Shown in pieces: positions 1-11,564 of a DNA stretch of 64,000 nucleotides. Below the pieces are notes generated by a model that saw nothing but the letters and a program-made list of their open reading frames with translations, had not been told where the DNA came from and searched no databases. The first letter of the stretch is position 1. Each line of letters opens with the position of its first letter. The DNA is from Leucosporidium creatinivorum (Eukaryota; Basidiomycota; Microbotryomycetes; Leucosporidiales; Leucosporidiaceae): positions 747,425 through 811,424 of the forward strand of contig BCKL01000002.1 in NCBI GenBank assembly GCA_001600635.1, given 5' to 3'. The position numbers and the translations under genes are program-made.

Positions 1-908
1 TCGGTTAGGTAGAGGTCGAGGCGGTGTCTCATGATGTGCATTTCGTTTTCTTTCCTCCCCTCCCTACTCGTTTATCCCCCCCTTCGCTCTGCTAGACAGC
101 CCCTCCCTTCCCTTGCGTAGCTTCTTCTCGTTCGCAATCCAACAGAGCCAGCTTGATTTACTTAAAGTTGAGAGATGCAGTAGTGGCGAAGAGGATTGTG
201 TCCACTTGAACGGAGCTCGGACGTGAGGGAGTCACCTGAGGGACAGTCGAGCTCGCCCGAAACCAGCGCCGAGCATCTGACAGGCTGAGTTGAGCTCGCT
301 TGAGGAGCTCGCCTACGAAAGTGAGCTGCACTTCACCTAAAGAAGCGCCCAAGCAGGGTTCCTGCTGTGCAGCAGTCTCTCCTGCATCCCAGCACGCCAA
401 GAGAGAGGTTGCTTGCGAAACGCTCAGGAGGCTCGCGACTGACTTGTTGTAGGGAGCTTGTGAGCGTGTCGCTGCAGGCTGTAGGAGTGTGAACTGGCTC
501 TAACTGTTCCCTCCCCGTCTTGCCGAGCCCTCAGCGGGGCACGAGCGAGATCATACGAGTCGGTCGAACGAGTGAAGAGGAAGCAGCGAGCTCACTTCGT
601 CTCTCTCCCTCCTACCACTCACTTCTCCCGCCCCCTCCCCTCGTTGACCGAGTTCCTCGTTAGGCAGCGCCTCAACAGTGAGCTACAGAGTACTCTTGCT
701 TGCCTACACAACCAGCTAACACTCTTCCTGCACTCCTCCCTCCTTCTCTCCGCTCTCCCTCCCTTCTCGCCACTCGCCTGCTGCAGCTTTCACTAAGTTC
801 TCACCCCCGCCTGCTGGACAGCCCTCTTCAATACACATACTCATCGCTACCCAACACCCCTCCTTTCACACCACACCACCACCTCGACTCTCAAATCACT
901 CTCAAGAG
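1..908. other. Upstream region of the cupredoxin gene, no gene seen
   Basis: No protein of recognisable family is visible on either strand. From about 590 to 905 the plus strand is strongly pyrimidine-rich, with runs such as CTCCCTCCTTCTCTCC, which is the usual look of a promoter/5' leader directly before a plus-strand gene in this window. The first 130 bases could be the end of a neighbouring transcript, but nothing supports a specific call. Confidence 0.5.
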
Positions 909-2971
909 ATGAAGTCCGCTTTCGCCGTCTCCCTCGGCCTCGTCGTCGCTTCTGCGATTGCAGCCATCGACACCAAGGGTGAGTAGAGTGTCTTATCACC
1001 TTCAGTACAGCTTTGTGCGCCAAGAAGAGCAGAGCGAGGCGCAGAGAAGACCAGCTAGAGGCGAGCAGAGCTTCGAGAGCTGACGCGTCTCCTCCCTCCC
1101 CCCCCTCTCTTCGCAGGTCGCCCCGACCGCATCCAGCGTCGTCACGTCGCTCTCCGCCCTCGTGGTGACGGCTACTCTGGAGGTGGAGCGCCCTACGCCG
1201 CTGGTAGCTACGGCTCTGGCTCGGGCGCGGGCGCAGGAGCGTACGGCGGAGGATCCGGAGGCGACACGAGCTCGGCGGGCTGGGGAGAGACCACCTCGAC
1301 CGGATGGGCGTCCGATGCCGCCGCCTACACGAGCTCCAACTGGCAGGCGGCTCAGGCGACCACCTCGGCGGAGTCGGCTTCCACCACCTCGGCGGGCTGG
1401 GGCTACAACAGCGGATCGTACGGCAACAACCAGGGAGGATACGATTCCTGTGTGCAGCAGTGCCAGGCTCAGTACGAGTACGGAGGTAAGCTTCTTTTGG
1501 CTCTTGGTCGTTGCGAAGAGGCGAGGGGGAGTAACGCCGGCGATCGCCTTTTCGCTCTCGCAGGAGGAGCCATGACCTACGCGGCCACCACCGGAACCTA
1601 CAACACCGCCACCGCAACCTACAACACCGCCTACGCCACCGCCAGTGCTGCTCCTCCCGCCGTCAACGCCACCGGCACGCCCCTCATTGCTGGTCCGAAC
1701 CAAGTCGTCGTCGCGCCGATGAAGGGCGATCTTCGCATGGTGCCCTTCAGTGGGTTCATACCACTTCTTCTGTACAGCAATAGAGATCTCGACGCTGACC
1801 TCGCTGCCTCTCTTCCCTCTTCCTCTCGCTCGTTCGCCCGCCGCCTTGTGGTCGCTCGCCTCCCTCCCTCCTCGGCGCACAGACATCAACGTCAAGAAGG
1901 GCGTTACCATCGAATGGGTCTGGGGTGCAGGGCCCCACACGTGCGTAGGAGACTGTACTACGGCTCTTGCTCCACTTCGCTGACGCGACTTCGCCTCGAG
2001 CAGGGTCACCAAGTCTTCGCTCACGTCCATCTGCAACGCTACCGCCGATGCTCCCTTCAAGTCGGGCATGCAGAACGCCACCTTCAAGTTCCCCGTCCAG
2101 ATCGACACTGAGGAGACGACCTCGTGAGTCTCGTTTCGCGATCAGCTCCCTTTCGCCGAAGCTGATACTCGCCCTCCCTCAACAGCTACTTCTGCGGGTG
2201 AGCTCGCCTCCCCCCTCACTACTAGCGCTCTCTACTCACTCGATACATCTTTCACAGCGTCCCTACTCACTGCCAGAAGGGCATGTTCGGTCTCATCAAC
2301 GTGAGTCGCCTGCTTCAGCCCTCCGCCGAGCTCCGCTGACTCGCCGAGCACGCGGACAGGGCGCCGTCTCGACTGATCCCGCCAAGGGCTACGGCTCGTG
2401 GATGCAGGGTTACGCCAAGCAGTGAGCTCTTTTCTTTGCTCACTTGAGAGCGACGAGCTGACTTCTCCGCTCGCTTCACAGGAACCCCGAGTTCAAGCAG
2501 AAGTGGGACAGCACTCAGCAGGCCTGCCAGGGAACTCCCGCCGAGAGCTGGGGTTCCATGATCGACGTGAGTAGTCGATGTGCTCCTCGACGCGAGCTCT
2601 AGCTGACTCTCTCCTTCACCTCCTCGCAGACCTCGCAACTCCCCGAGTGGGCTCACCCCATGGCTGCCGAAGCTATCCTCGAGACGCGCTCCTTCTACGC
2701 GCAGAACCCCAAGATCCTCGCCGCTCAGTCGGGAAACGCCACCATGGACATGGGCGCCAACTCGACCTCGCCCTCGGTCGATCCGTCTGCCGCCGCTGGA
2801 GCCAGCGACTCGGCTTCCCCCTCCGCCAGCGTCAGCGCTGCTGGAGCCGAGTCGGCCAACGGCACCTCGGGCATGAGTCTCAGTGGTGCTGCTACCCCCT
2901 CGAAGTCCGTCTCGTACACCTCGGGACTCGCCCTCGTCCTCGTCGCTCTCGGTTCGGTCTTGCTCGCCTAG
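909..2971 (+). CDS. Secreted cupredoxin-like Ser/Thr-rich protein, probable GPI anchor
   Basis: The ATG at 909 begins a signal peptide (MKSAFAVSLGLVVASAIAA) followed by a Gly/Ser/Thr/Tyr-rich linker. After about 200 residues comes a cupredoxin-like domain: VTIEWVWGAGPHTVTKSS supplies a first copper-binding His, and YFCGVPTHCQKGMFG supplies the Cys, His and Met expected of a type 1 copper site. The tail is Ser/Ala-rich and ends in a hydrophobic stretch (LALVLVALGSVLLA), typical of a GPI signal. At least six short introns interrupt it; joining VPF to NINVKKG across the 1751-1881 intron restores the family's usual strand. It belongs to the fungal extracellular serine-rich cupredoxins; substrate and redox role are unknown. 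The exon 3-4 part (1681-2030) is duplicated in reverse at 17567-17920. Confidence 0.85.
1681..2030 (+). repeat. Inverted-duplication unit L, copy A
   Basis: This part of the cupredoxin gene (end of exon 3, an intron, exon 4, an intron and the start of exon 5) recurs in opposite orientation at 17567-17920. The two copies share intron sequence as well as exons, so the copying was at DNA level. Similarity stops sharply after the CTCACGTCCAT string at 2030. Confidence 0.8.
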
Positions 2972-3291
2972 ATGGTTCGCTCGTCTTTAGTCGCTAGTCT
3001 CCCTCCCCTTTCCTCCACTTCACCCCTTTTGATAGTTGCGCCGTTGATCGGACGATTGATTGAGTCGATGGGACCTCCCTTTGCTTGTCATGAGAGCGAG
3101 GCTTTTTCCCCTTTTGCTCGAGGTCGCCGAGGGGATGAGAGCTGAGAGCCGAAAGTCCCGACGAGGCGCGGCTCTGCTACTCATAAGGGTGTTCTCGCTG
3201 ACCTGTACTCCTTTCCACTCTTGTTGCTCAGCGGGTGAGCTATGAACTTGTCGTCATCTCGTCAATGTCGCCACGGCACATCGCTCACCTC
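2972..3291. other. Cupredoxin 3' flank
   Basis: About 320 bases between the cupredoxin stop and the start of the ALG8-derived block. T-rich tracts just after 2990 fit a 3' untranslated region. No conserved coding sequence is seen. Confidence 0.5.
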
Positions 3292-3698
3292 GGCGCTGAC
3301 CTTCGTTCGCTCGCAGGCCTCTCCCAAATCTCTTCTTAATGCTCGTGGACTACGCCGAGACCTTCTACCTCTACGGCTTCATCGCTTTGCAGCTCTGTAC
3401 GTGATCGTGCACCCGCCTTAATCGACTTCATCGCTTACACTCTCACTTCGCAGACGTCGGCGTACGGCACGAGTGGATCTTCCCGTCGCCCGTTCGGTCC
3501 TATGGCGCTCAAGTGGTTGAAGCTGTGCTCAACTCGACGATCCACTGCGCTACGACCGACGGCAGCTGCACCGTAGCAGTCGAGAAGGCCATCAAGCCGT
3601 CAATGGAGTTCCTCCCGCTGATGCTCACGAGCCTGTACTGCGCTCTCGACATCGTGTGGGCTTGGCTGAGGCTTTCTTGGGTGTACTTGTCAACTTAG
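3292..3698 (+). pseudogene. Duplicated 3' end of ALG8 (5'-truncated copy)
   Basis: This is a second copy of the last two exons of the glucosyltransferase gene ALG8, whose full version lies on the minus strand at 18434-20831. The match starts inside an ALG8 intron, at the CTCGGCGCTGACCTT branch-site region (3292), and continues through the exon with MLVDYAETFYLYGF, the next intron, and the last exon ending WAWLRLSWVYLST-stop at 3696-3698. The frame is still open. Against the intact gene the last exon differs at amino-acid level in several places (for example a Leu to Arg before HEW, Asp to Asn, Glu to Lys, Gly to Asp), so constraint looks relaxed. There is no promoter or start, so it is probably not a working gene. 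The block continues into the SET9 tail. Confidence 0.85.
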
Positions 3699-4195
3699 AT
3701 AGGGCTGGTATGATGTCACAATGCACAGAAATCAAGAACGAAGAACTACCGCCAACGCCGACCCCGTCCCGCTCCACAATCCCTCTCGAAAGCTCCTCGT
3801 CTGATCGTACATTTGCTGTAGCCTGCAGCTTCTTATCCCAAACCAACCACTATCCTCGTACACCCTCGACGCCTCTCCTGCTCGACTCGAGCTCCACTTC
3901 CCTCCATCCTCAAGCCCTCGGCTCCGCCGCTGGTGGGCTCGCCGCTCCTGCTCCTCCGCGCTTCCTGATGCCCGTGTAGCGTCCAGTCTCGGGATCGAAG
4001 CCTCCACTGGCCGCCAGGACCTCCCTCGAGGAGATTAGTTGAGCGACCGTCCCAGCGATGGGAGCTCGACTCCTCGTCCCTCGAGGCGATTCGGCGTTGG
4101 GCGTGCTGTCGGCGCTTCTTGCGACAGTAATGCCCTTGGACGGTGTCGAGCTGGATGCGGACCGACGAGTGGAGGTGTACTTGCCGCTCGAAGGG
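3292..4195 (+). repeat. Inverted-duplication unit R, copy A
   Basis: This block of about 0.9 kb holds the ALG8 tail (plus strand), the spacer between the ALG8 and SET9 stops, and the end of SET9 (minus strand). The same tail-to-tail arrangement occurs in the opposite orientation at about 17920-18830. The spacer itself, including a non-coding GATTTCTGTGCATTGTGACA string, is nearly identical in both places. Confidence 0.85.
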
Positions 4196-7100
4196 TCGAA
4201 GCCTCCCGCCACGGCTGCGACTTCCGGGGAAGCGATGAGCTCGCCAACCGAGCCGGCGATGGGCGCTGAGCGGCGAGTGCTCCTGGAACTGGAAGGAGTG
4301 GAAGGCTCTCCGCCGTTGCTGGAAGTGGCGAGCTTGCTCGTAGAGGGAGTGGCTCCGAAGCTGCTTCGGCGCTCCTTCGGCGATGCAACGAAGCGGCGAA
4401 GGTCGCCATTGTGCAGGCTCACGGGGCGAGGTCGAGGAGGTCGAGAGGCGGGAGAGGGTGCTGGAGTAGAGGTGGAGGTGGTCGTTGGTACTGGAGCGGT
4501 GGCTGGTCGAGGCGGAGGAACGAGAGGAGCGGGCGGTTCGGGAAGGGGTGCTGGGAGCCACTCAGGGCCTTCAGAGACTCGACCGCGAGCAACGTAGCGG
4601 TTGGCGATCGGGTCGAAGCCTCCGGCGACGCTCATCACCGCCGTGCTGTTGAGCACATCGGAGAGCCTGCCTGCGATTGGCGCCGAGAGACGAGTTCCAC
4701 GACTCGATCCTACTGCTTCGACTCCCTCCATCGGTGACCCGGCAGATCGTCCTAGAGCTCCCAGAGGGGAAGGTCGACTCGGCTTGCGTTCAGCAGTAGG
4801 ATCCGACGGGCGAGGCGAGCGCGAATGAGAGGAAGGCCGAGAGGTCGTCGCCTTGGGTTTGGGTGGACGAGGTGTTCCCGAGGTCGGTGATGGGAGGGCG
4901 AGGGTAGAAGGTGACGGCTCCTCGAGTTGCGAGTTGCGGCGTGTGCTCCTCGGGTTGTTGGCGAGGTGAGGTTCGATTTCGAGCGATTGCCGGCTGCGCT
5001 TCTTCGCCATCTTGAATGAGGCGGCCTTCCTTTCCCGCACATCGACTCCCTCGACACCGGAAGATGAGGCGCTGGCTGCCGACGAGCCCGGCTTCGGGGG
5101 ACTGGGAGCGTTCTCCGGCGGGAGGAGAGAAGAGCTGGCTGCGGCGGCGAGCTCCGTCGTTGGGGTGCTGTAGACGAACGCAGGTCAGGTATAGCCGATC
5201 ATGCAGGAGCCAAGGGAAGACGCACTTCTTCAGCAACAGCAGAAAAGCTGCAGCCTCGGCGGTATCCTCGTCCCGAGCTCCTCCCTCCGAGGGAGCTGCG
5301 CTCGCCGGCGCCTCCTCCACGATCTCCTCCTGCTTGACGACAGGTTCCTCCACCTCATCCAGATCCATCATCGACACTTCCTCCACCATCCTCATCTCCT
5401 CGTCCACCTTCTCGTGCTCCTTTCCGTTCCTCCTCTCTTCTCCGTCATCTCCTCCACTCCCTCCCGCCGCTCCTCCAGCCGCTCCTCCCCCAGAGGAGCG
5501 GCTATCGCGAAAACTCGACATCGCGCAGGCCGAGCCGCTGGTGGTGTCGTTGGTGTTGCTGGTGGTGTCGGCGTGGTTCGACTTGCCGGCTTGCAAAGGT
5601 TGATCCTCGGCGTCCATGGGAGGTGGCTGGCGCGGAGGAGGGTCGACGTGAGGAGAGGTGGGTCGAGGACTAGGGTTGCGGTGGAAGTCGTCTGAGTCGG
5701 GGAAAAGCTCGTGCTTGACGGGCTCGGCGAGGGCTGGCGTAGGCTGTGGCCCCTCGTAGGGCGACTCAGGCGCCATGCTACCGACGGGCTCAGCAAGAAG
5801 GAGAGCTGCGACCTCCTGAGCGTCCTCGGCATCACCGGGCGACTTGAGTCCATCCTCTGGAGCCACAATGTCGACGAGCATCTCGTCGTCGGCGACCGAA
5901 GGCGTCTCCCCCTCTACAGCCTTGGCGTGCACCACAATGACGGGTCGGCCGCTATCTCCCACGGCCTCGGCAATCTTCTCGTCGAGGTCGTCGTCCGAGC
6001 TCGATAGGTCGGTAAGCTCGTCGTCGCTCTCGCCGCCGCCGAGCGCCAGCTTGAGCTTGTCGAAGGAGCGAGAGCGAGCCGATGCGCTTCCTTGTCCTGC
6101 AGCAGCGCGACTCGAGGACCGCGAGCCGGGCGTCGCCTTCTTGAGGACCACCATGCGCTTGACGACGGCCTTCTTCTTGACGGGGCGGGGCGTCGAGGCG
6201 TTGTAGGCGGGAGATTCCGAGCGACTCTCGGCACGCTTGCGCTTGCCGAGGGCGACCTTGGCATTCTTGTTGGGAGTGGAAGGAGTCGAGTCGGAGGCGG
6301 AGGGGGTGGAAGCCTTGCCCTTGGGCTTCGCCTTGTGGACGGTCGGGACGTGCACGAGGCCGATGTACTTGGCCTTCTTGCCCTTGCCATCCCACTCGTA
6401 ATCGTCGACGTAGAGATGAGGTGGCTTCATGCGAGGGTGGACGTGTCGCTCGCCTTCTCGAAGGTTGTCGATCGCCGCCGTGGTCCGCTCCGAACGACGC
6501 TTGTCCTCGTCTGAGATGCTCGACCGGGAGCGCGTTGGGCGTCCTAGGCTCCGTTGAGCGGTAACCTCGTGACCTCCGTTGCCCGAACGACGTGCAGGCG
6601 ATTGGGGAGCCTCGCCAGCAGCAGCGGGAGCGGCGCCGACGGCGGCAGCGCGCTTCGCAGCGGCGAGGACCGACTTGGGGGTGAAGGCGCCTCGCTTGAG
6701 CCTGCAGTTCAGATATTGTCAGCAGGTGCAGTCAAATAGCATCATAGTCTGTACGCACTTTTGGCATGTAGCGCAGAGGCAAGCGGCGTTGTCCGTGTCG
6801 AAGTAGTGTTCGCCTGCGAATCGTGCGAAAGAATCAGCAAGAGGGCGTATCGAACGACGAGCCTACTCACCGTAATGTGTGAAAAGCTCCTCATCGGCTT
6901 TGATGTCCTCGACGACCTTGAACGCCATGTTGGCGCCCGTAGGATGGAATACGACGTTGTTGCGACAATCGTGCTGTCGAAGAGGGTTCTGTGTCAACTG
7001 TCGCGCATTAGGAGCTGCGGGAAGGGCCGAGAAACTCACATTGACGAAACGAGCAGGACCCAGGAGCAGACCAAAGCACCTCTTGCGCGCACTCCACAGC

Positions 7101-7999
7101 ACCGAGAAGTCGCTCCTCCCTCCTCCCGCTCTCATCTGGTCGTCCTCCTCCTCGGAGAGGTCGGCGACACCCCCACGAAGGTTGATGATCTCTCCTTTCT
7201 TGAAGTCGCGTGTAGCGAATACGCCAACCTCGATGAAGGTAGCCGAAGTGCGAGCGGAGGAGGCTGGTGGGGGAGTCGGGGATGGGGTTTGGCGCGCCGC
7301 GGCAGACTTGAGCACGGCAGAGTTCGTGTAGCTGTAGCAGAGCAGTGAGAGTGTTAGCGACCTGCTGCTGAATTGTCCACGCTCGCGGTGAGCGACTGAC
7401 CGGTTCGTCTCGTGGAAGGCGATACCGCTGTCCGGTCGGAAAGCATGGCAGTAGCGCTTGACGTGGTTGAGGAAGAGGTCTTCGTCGTCGTCGTCCCAGG
7501 TGTTGACGAAGGTCTTGTAGTAGGCCGTACTAAGAGAAGGCAAGAGAAGCATGCAGAGGGTCAGCAAGGCCGCCCCAATGAAAGGGAACGCGCGAGCCGA
7601 GCCCAGCTGGCCTACCTAGTGAGCTTGTGGCCGGCATCGGATGCGCTGATCTTGCCGGTGCGTAGCTGTAGGAGCAGTGTCAGCTCAACCGAGACTCGGG
7701 GGGGCTGCAGCCTTCTCTCACCTGCTGGACGACGTCGGCCGTGAGCTTGAGGTCGCTCTCCTTCAACCTCGTCTCCCTCACATCCCGCTTGTTCATCTTG
7801 CCCGTCCTCCTACCGTCAACCTTATCCTCGTTGAACACCATGATATCGAGCAGGATGCGACTGAGAACAAGACGGCGCGCTAGAGTCAGCTGGCCCGGTC
7901 TGAGGGGAAGAGCCAAACAACCTACGAGCAGAGGTCGTCGGCTTGGGAGAGGAAGGAGGAGTTCACGGCAGCATTGGCAACCGAGTGAGAGGTCGCCAT
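3910..7999 (-). CDS. SET9: Histone H4-K20 methyltransferase SET9 (KMT5/SUV420 type) with long repeat-bearing tail
   Basis: Start ATG at 7997-7999 (MATSHSVANAAVNSSFLSQA). The N-terminal part carries the SUV420 pattern: FLNHVKRYCHAFRPDSG, then the SET core with GVFATRDFKKGEI, DFSVLWSARKRCFGLLLGP and, across an intron, ARFVN|HDCRNN (the S-adenosylmethionine-binding NHDC motif), then EELFTHYGE and post-SET cysteines CLCATC. This family methylates histone H4 Lys20 in the nucleus. About 900 further residues are disordered, acidic/Ser-rich and include an intron near 5180-5234 that joins the two long open frames. The last 280 residues contain three copies of an APIAG...GGFDP...Y module (about 4580-4705, 4160-4285, 3960-4085), which I do not recognise from SET9 proteins elsewhere. 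Stop at 3910-3912. The last 0.3 kb belongs to the inverted-duplication unit R. Confidence 0.88.
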
Positions 8000-8399
8000 G
8001 GCCGCCCCGAGCTGTATCGAGTCGATGTGAAGAGCGAGTGAGTTGGAGAAGGAAGACCTGGCTCTTCGCACCTCGTTCCTCGCCTCGACCGAGAGCCCCC
8101 TGGGATTGGGCTTTTCGGAGAGTCAAGCTGTCGGCTGCTTGGTACATCATGCACTTGTGCTGCATCCTTGGGAAGGATGTCCGCCAGAACGAGCCTCCTG
8201 GCAAACTCATACTCGGAGCCACATCGGCTCAGCGCCGAGCTCGGGAGAGAACGAAAGAACAGCCTACATGACACGCTGCAAGCAAGCGAAAGCAAGAGAT
8301 ATAACAAGAAACAGCGAACACACAAGCTCAAGCCCTCCTCGTACACCCCATCAAGCCTCAGACCCCAAGCTCGGCGATGCCTCCCGCTCGGCGCGTCGT

Positions 8400-11122
8400 T
8401 CAGTGGCCATAGTTGACGCTCGCGGTCTCCTTCAGGTTGGGCAGCAGCTTTGTGACGACTCCTAGCGCCTTTGTCTGTAGCTCATATTATAGTCAGCTGA
8501 GCTCAGATTGGAGAAGCGAGACTTCACTCACCCGACCCTCACGGAAGAGCAGACGATCTCCCACCCGAACGAACTCGCCGTGCTTGATGAACCGGAAAGA
8601 GACCCTGTCACGACGATGCGTTAGCTTAAAGCGCTGTCGGTACTCAGACCAAGACTCACGTCGCTCGATCTCCGGTCCGAATGCAAGGCTTGTCGGCGAT
8701 GGACTCGACTTGGACGCTACGAAGGAGGACGGGATGAGTCAGCTATTCAGACATGGTACATGTTACACTTTGGAGTAGGTCTCACGTCTGGCGAACCGAT
8801 CCGGTGTGCAGCATGGCCTGTGGGAGCCAAGACGAGTCAGCGACGACCGAAAAGGCGGTTCTGTACCCAGGCGCACGAACCTGGTAGTGCGGCGAGATCA
8901 AAGAGCTATGGTACAGCACAAGGCAAGATGCCTCGAAACGTCGAACTGCGACCGGAGGGGTCTCAGTCTTTGCCAGGAGGACCATCCCTGAGGAAGCCCG
9001 CCGAAAGTCAGCGATAGTCGGCGGCGGGGGACTCGATCGCACACAGGTCGAGTGCGCGAGTCAAGTGCAGAGTTTGAGAGAGTAATGACTCACCCTTCCT
9101 GATAGCCGCCCTCTTGACCCTCTTCAAGGCGAACGAAACGGACTGGCCAGCCTCGGCGCTGTTGACGGGTACGCGCTTGCGCTGGATCGACTTGATGACG
9201 GTAGGGACAAAGGCGCCGAGGCTGTCGGGTCCGAGGAGTACAGTGTCGCCCACAGCGACAGCTCTGTTCCAGGGGAGCGAAGGTCAGCCGATACTCGGCG
9301 AGCGGGAGGGCGAACGAGCCAGAGCTCACCCAGCGAGGATGACGCCCGAGACAACAGCGCCAACGAAGGGTACAGAGAAGACATCCGAGACGGAGAACTC
9401 AAAGTCGGCGTTGACGGGGAAGGCGGTGTCGGTGGAGGTGGGGACGAGGTTGAGGAAGGTGCGAACGAGGTCGAGACCCTCGCCGGTAACGTTGGAGACT
9501 GGGGATGTACGCGATGGTCAGTGAAGTGCTATGAAGAACGCGCGCTGCATCACGCACCGAGGAAGATGGGGCAAGCCTTCGCCTTCACAAAGCTCGCAGC
9601 CAGCTCGGCGGCCATGCCAACGTCCTTGCAGTAGACCGGGGTCTTGCGACATCCAGGCGACTTGAGGACCTTGTTGAGCTGCTTGAGAGTCTGCTCGAGG
9701 ACATTCGGAGGAGTCATGTCCACCTTGGTGACGACGACGACGATGGGAATGGAGAGGGCGAGGGCGACCGAGAGATGCTCCTTGCTCATGCCGAGCAGGC
9801 CAGCGTTGCCGCCGACGATTAGGAGGACAAAGTCGGGAGAGGTAGCGGTGAGTCCGAAAAGGGTAGTCTTGAGGTACCTGTGGAGATGGAGAGCGACGAA
9901 TCAGCTCAAGCTCGGCCCCCCCCCCCGCTCAGCGCCGAAGTTCGACGGCGTGCATGCAAGAGAGCTACCCACCGCTCATGGCCCGCGAGATCCGAGAACG
10001 AGATGATCTTGTGCGCCTTGGCTGCAATCTCCTCCCAGCTGAGCTGCTGCCGCTTGGCTGAGCTCGTCGGGCCTACATCGGCCTCCTGCTTGTCCTTTGA
10101 GTGCGAATGACCCTCGGGCAGGATCTCCTTGCCGTCGGAACCGAATCCGAGGACCTCAATCCCAACCGACGACGTCCTGCCGCTCTCAATCTCGTGCTTG
10201 TGGCGGAAGAGAGAGACTCGAGCGCGACCTCGGCCGTCGTCCAGGCGTCCCTTGGTGAGGACTATCGAGGGAGGGGGTGAGCGATGTCGTTGGAGGTCGA
10301 AGATACAGTACTCACCTCCTAATAGCGAACTCTTTCCAGCATCGACGTTGCCCACGACTGCTACCCTGACCTCGTTCAGATCCTCGGCGCCTCCCTCGCC
10401 CGCTCTTCGCACGAGTAATCGCAGCGCCCGGCCTTTCCACCTCTGCGCTAGCTTCTCGTCATTGGCGCTACTAGCCGTCTCCGTACCCGGCGGTCCGTCC
10501 GACTCCTTCCTCTTGCCCTCATCGTCAAAGGGATTGTGCAGAACCGAGATGCGAGCGTGAATCGAAGCGGCGATGAGATCGAAGGTGGCGAGGATCGAGT
10601 TGATGGTCCAGATGGGAAGGAGAATAGTGTCATCGCCGCTGGTGGGTGTGGCGGGGTCGGGCGAATCGAAGAGGGCCGAGAGAGCGCGTTGGTTGAGGTT
10701 GCCGCTGGGAGTGGGGTCGAGCTGAAGGATGAGCTCGTCGTGGTGGAGCTGTAGCACGCGGGCTAGTAAAGCAGCTATTGCAGCGTTACTTCCCTCGTCG
10801 CTGCTGGTCGTTAACCGGTCCTGAGAGAAGCGAGAGGTGAGCTTGCAAGGAGGGCGGGGTAGGGATGAGATGGGCGACTCACCTTGAGGGTGCGAGGATC
10901 GTCGTCTGCTGTAGGCTCGTCGATAGTGAGAGCTGCTACCTTGTCGGTTACTTCGTGTGCTTTGCTAGCCTGAAGGGCTAGCTGTTGAGCATGAGCGGCG
11001 AGACGTTGCGCCTCAGCTTGGTCGTGAGCTTTCGAGATGTTGTGCTGGAAGGCGGAGAGGCTCGGGCGGTCCTCCTCCCCCTCGGTACTATGTACTGCTC
11101 GTTTATCGTATCTTGATGCCAT
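8400..11122 (-). CDS. GTPBP1/GTPBP2-like translational GTPase
   Basis: The start is taken as ATG 11120-11122 ([18 protein letters not shown]); no nearer upstream ATG is in frame. After a short N-terminal region comes an EF-Tu-type G domain: G1 [10 protein letters not shown]3 DLAGHERY (split by an intron), G4 VTKVD. Domains II/III follow with [36 protein letters not shown] and a final barrel region [19 protein letters not shown], ending [10 protein letters not shown] at 8400-8402. The [14 protein letters not shown] stretch, with histidines before a Ser/Thr-Gly switch, is typical of the GTPBP1 group, which resembles eEF1A and acts in the cytoplasm on ribosomes or mRNA decay. About nine introns. 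Distinct from eEF1A and HBS1 by the long divergent N-terminus. Confidence 0.85.
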
Positions 11123-11564
11123 CGAGACAGTGAAGTTGAGGCGAGAGCGAGAGAGCAAAGAGTCAGCGCCCCCGTCTCTCGTCTCCCTTCGCCTGTACCC
11201 CTGGAATCGAGTCAGCTCCCAGCCTTAGTCAAAGCCGGACCGGAGGCTGATCTGTAGCCTTCCCTACGGGTCAAGTACAGCTCTACTTGTACAGTCATCC
11301 GCCGCCGGCCCTCCCTCCTCCGCTCCAACGAGCCGAGCCAGTGCCCCACCTTAGCAATCGCGCTCCTCGCTCTTCTTTCGCTCCTCCCATCACCTCGTCT
11401 GTAGCTCAACAGCATCGCTCTATCATCTGAAACATATCAAGCTCCTGCTCTGTCATCCTACAGCTCCGCACTCACGTCCAGCTCGACCCACCGCGCCACG
11501 GCCGACCCGCTCTCCCCGCTCTTTCGCTTGTCCACGCCTCTAATCCCCAAAGCAAGGCTACAAG

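Noticed and set aside
1002-2108. 368-codon minus-strand frame
   Set aside because: Antisense to the cupredoxin exons and introns; no family marks.
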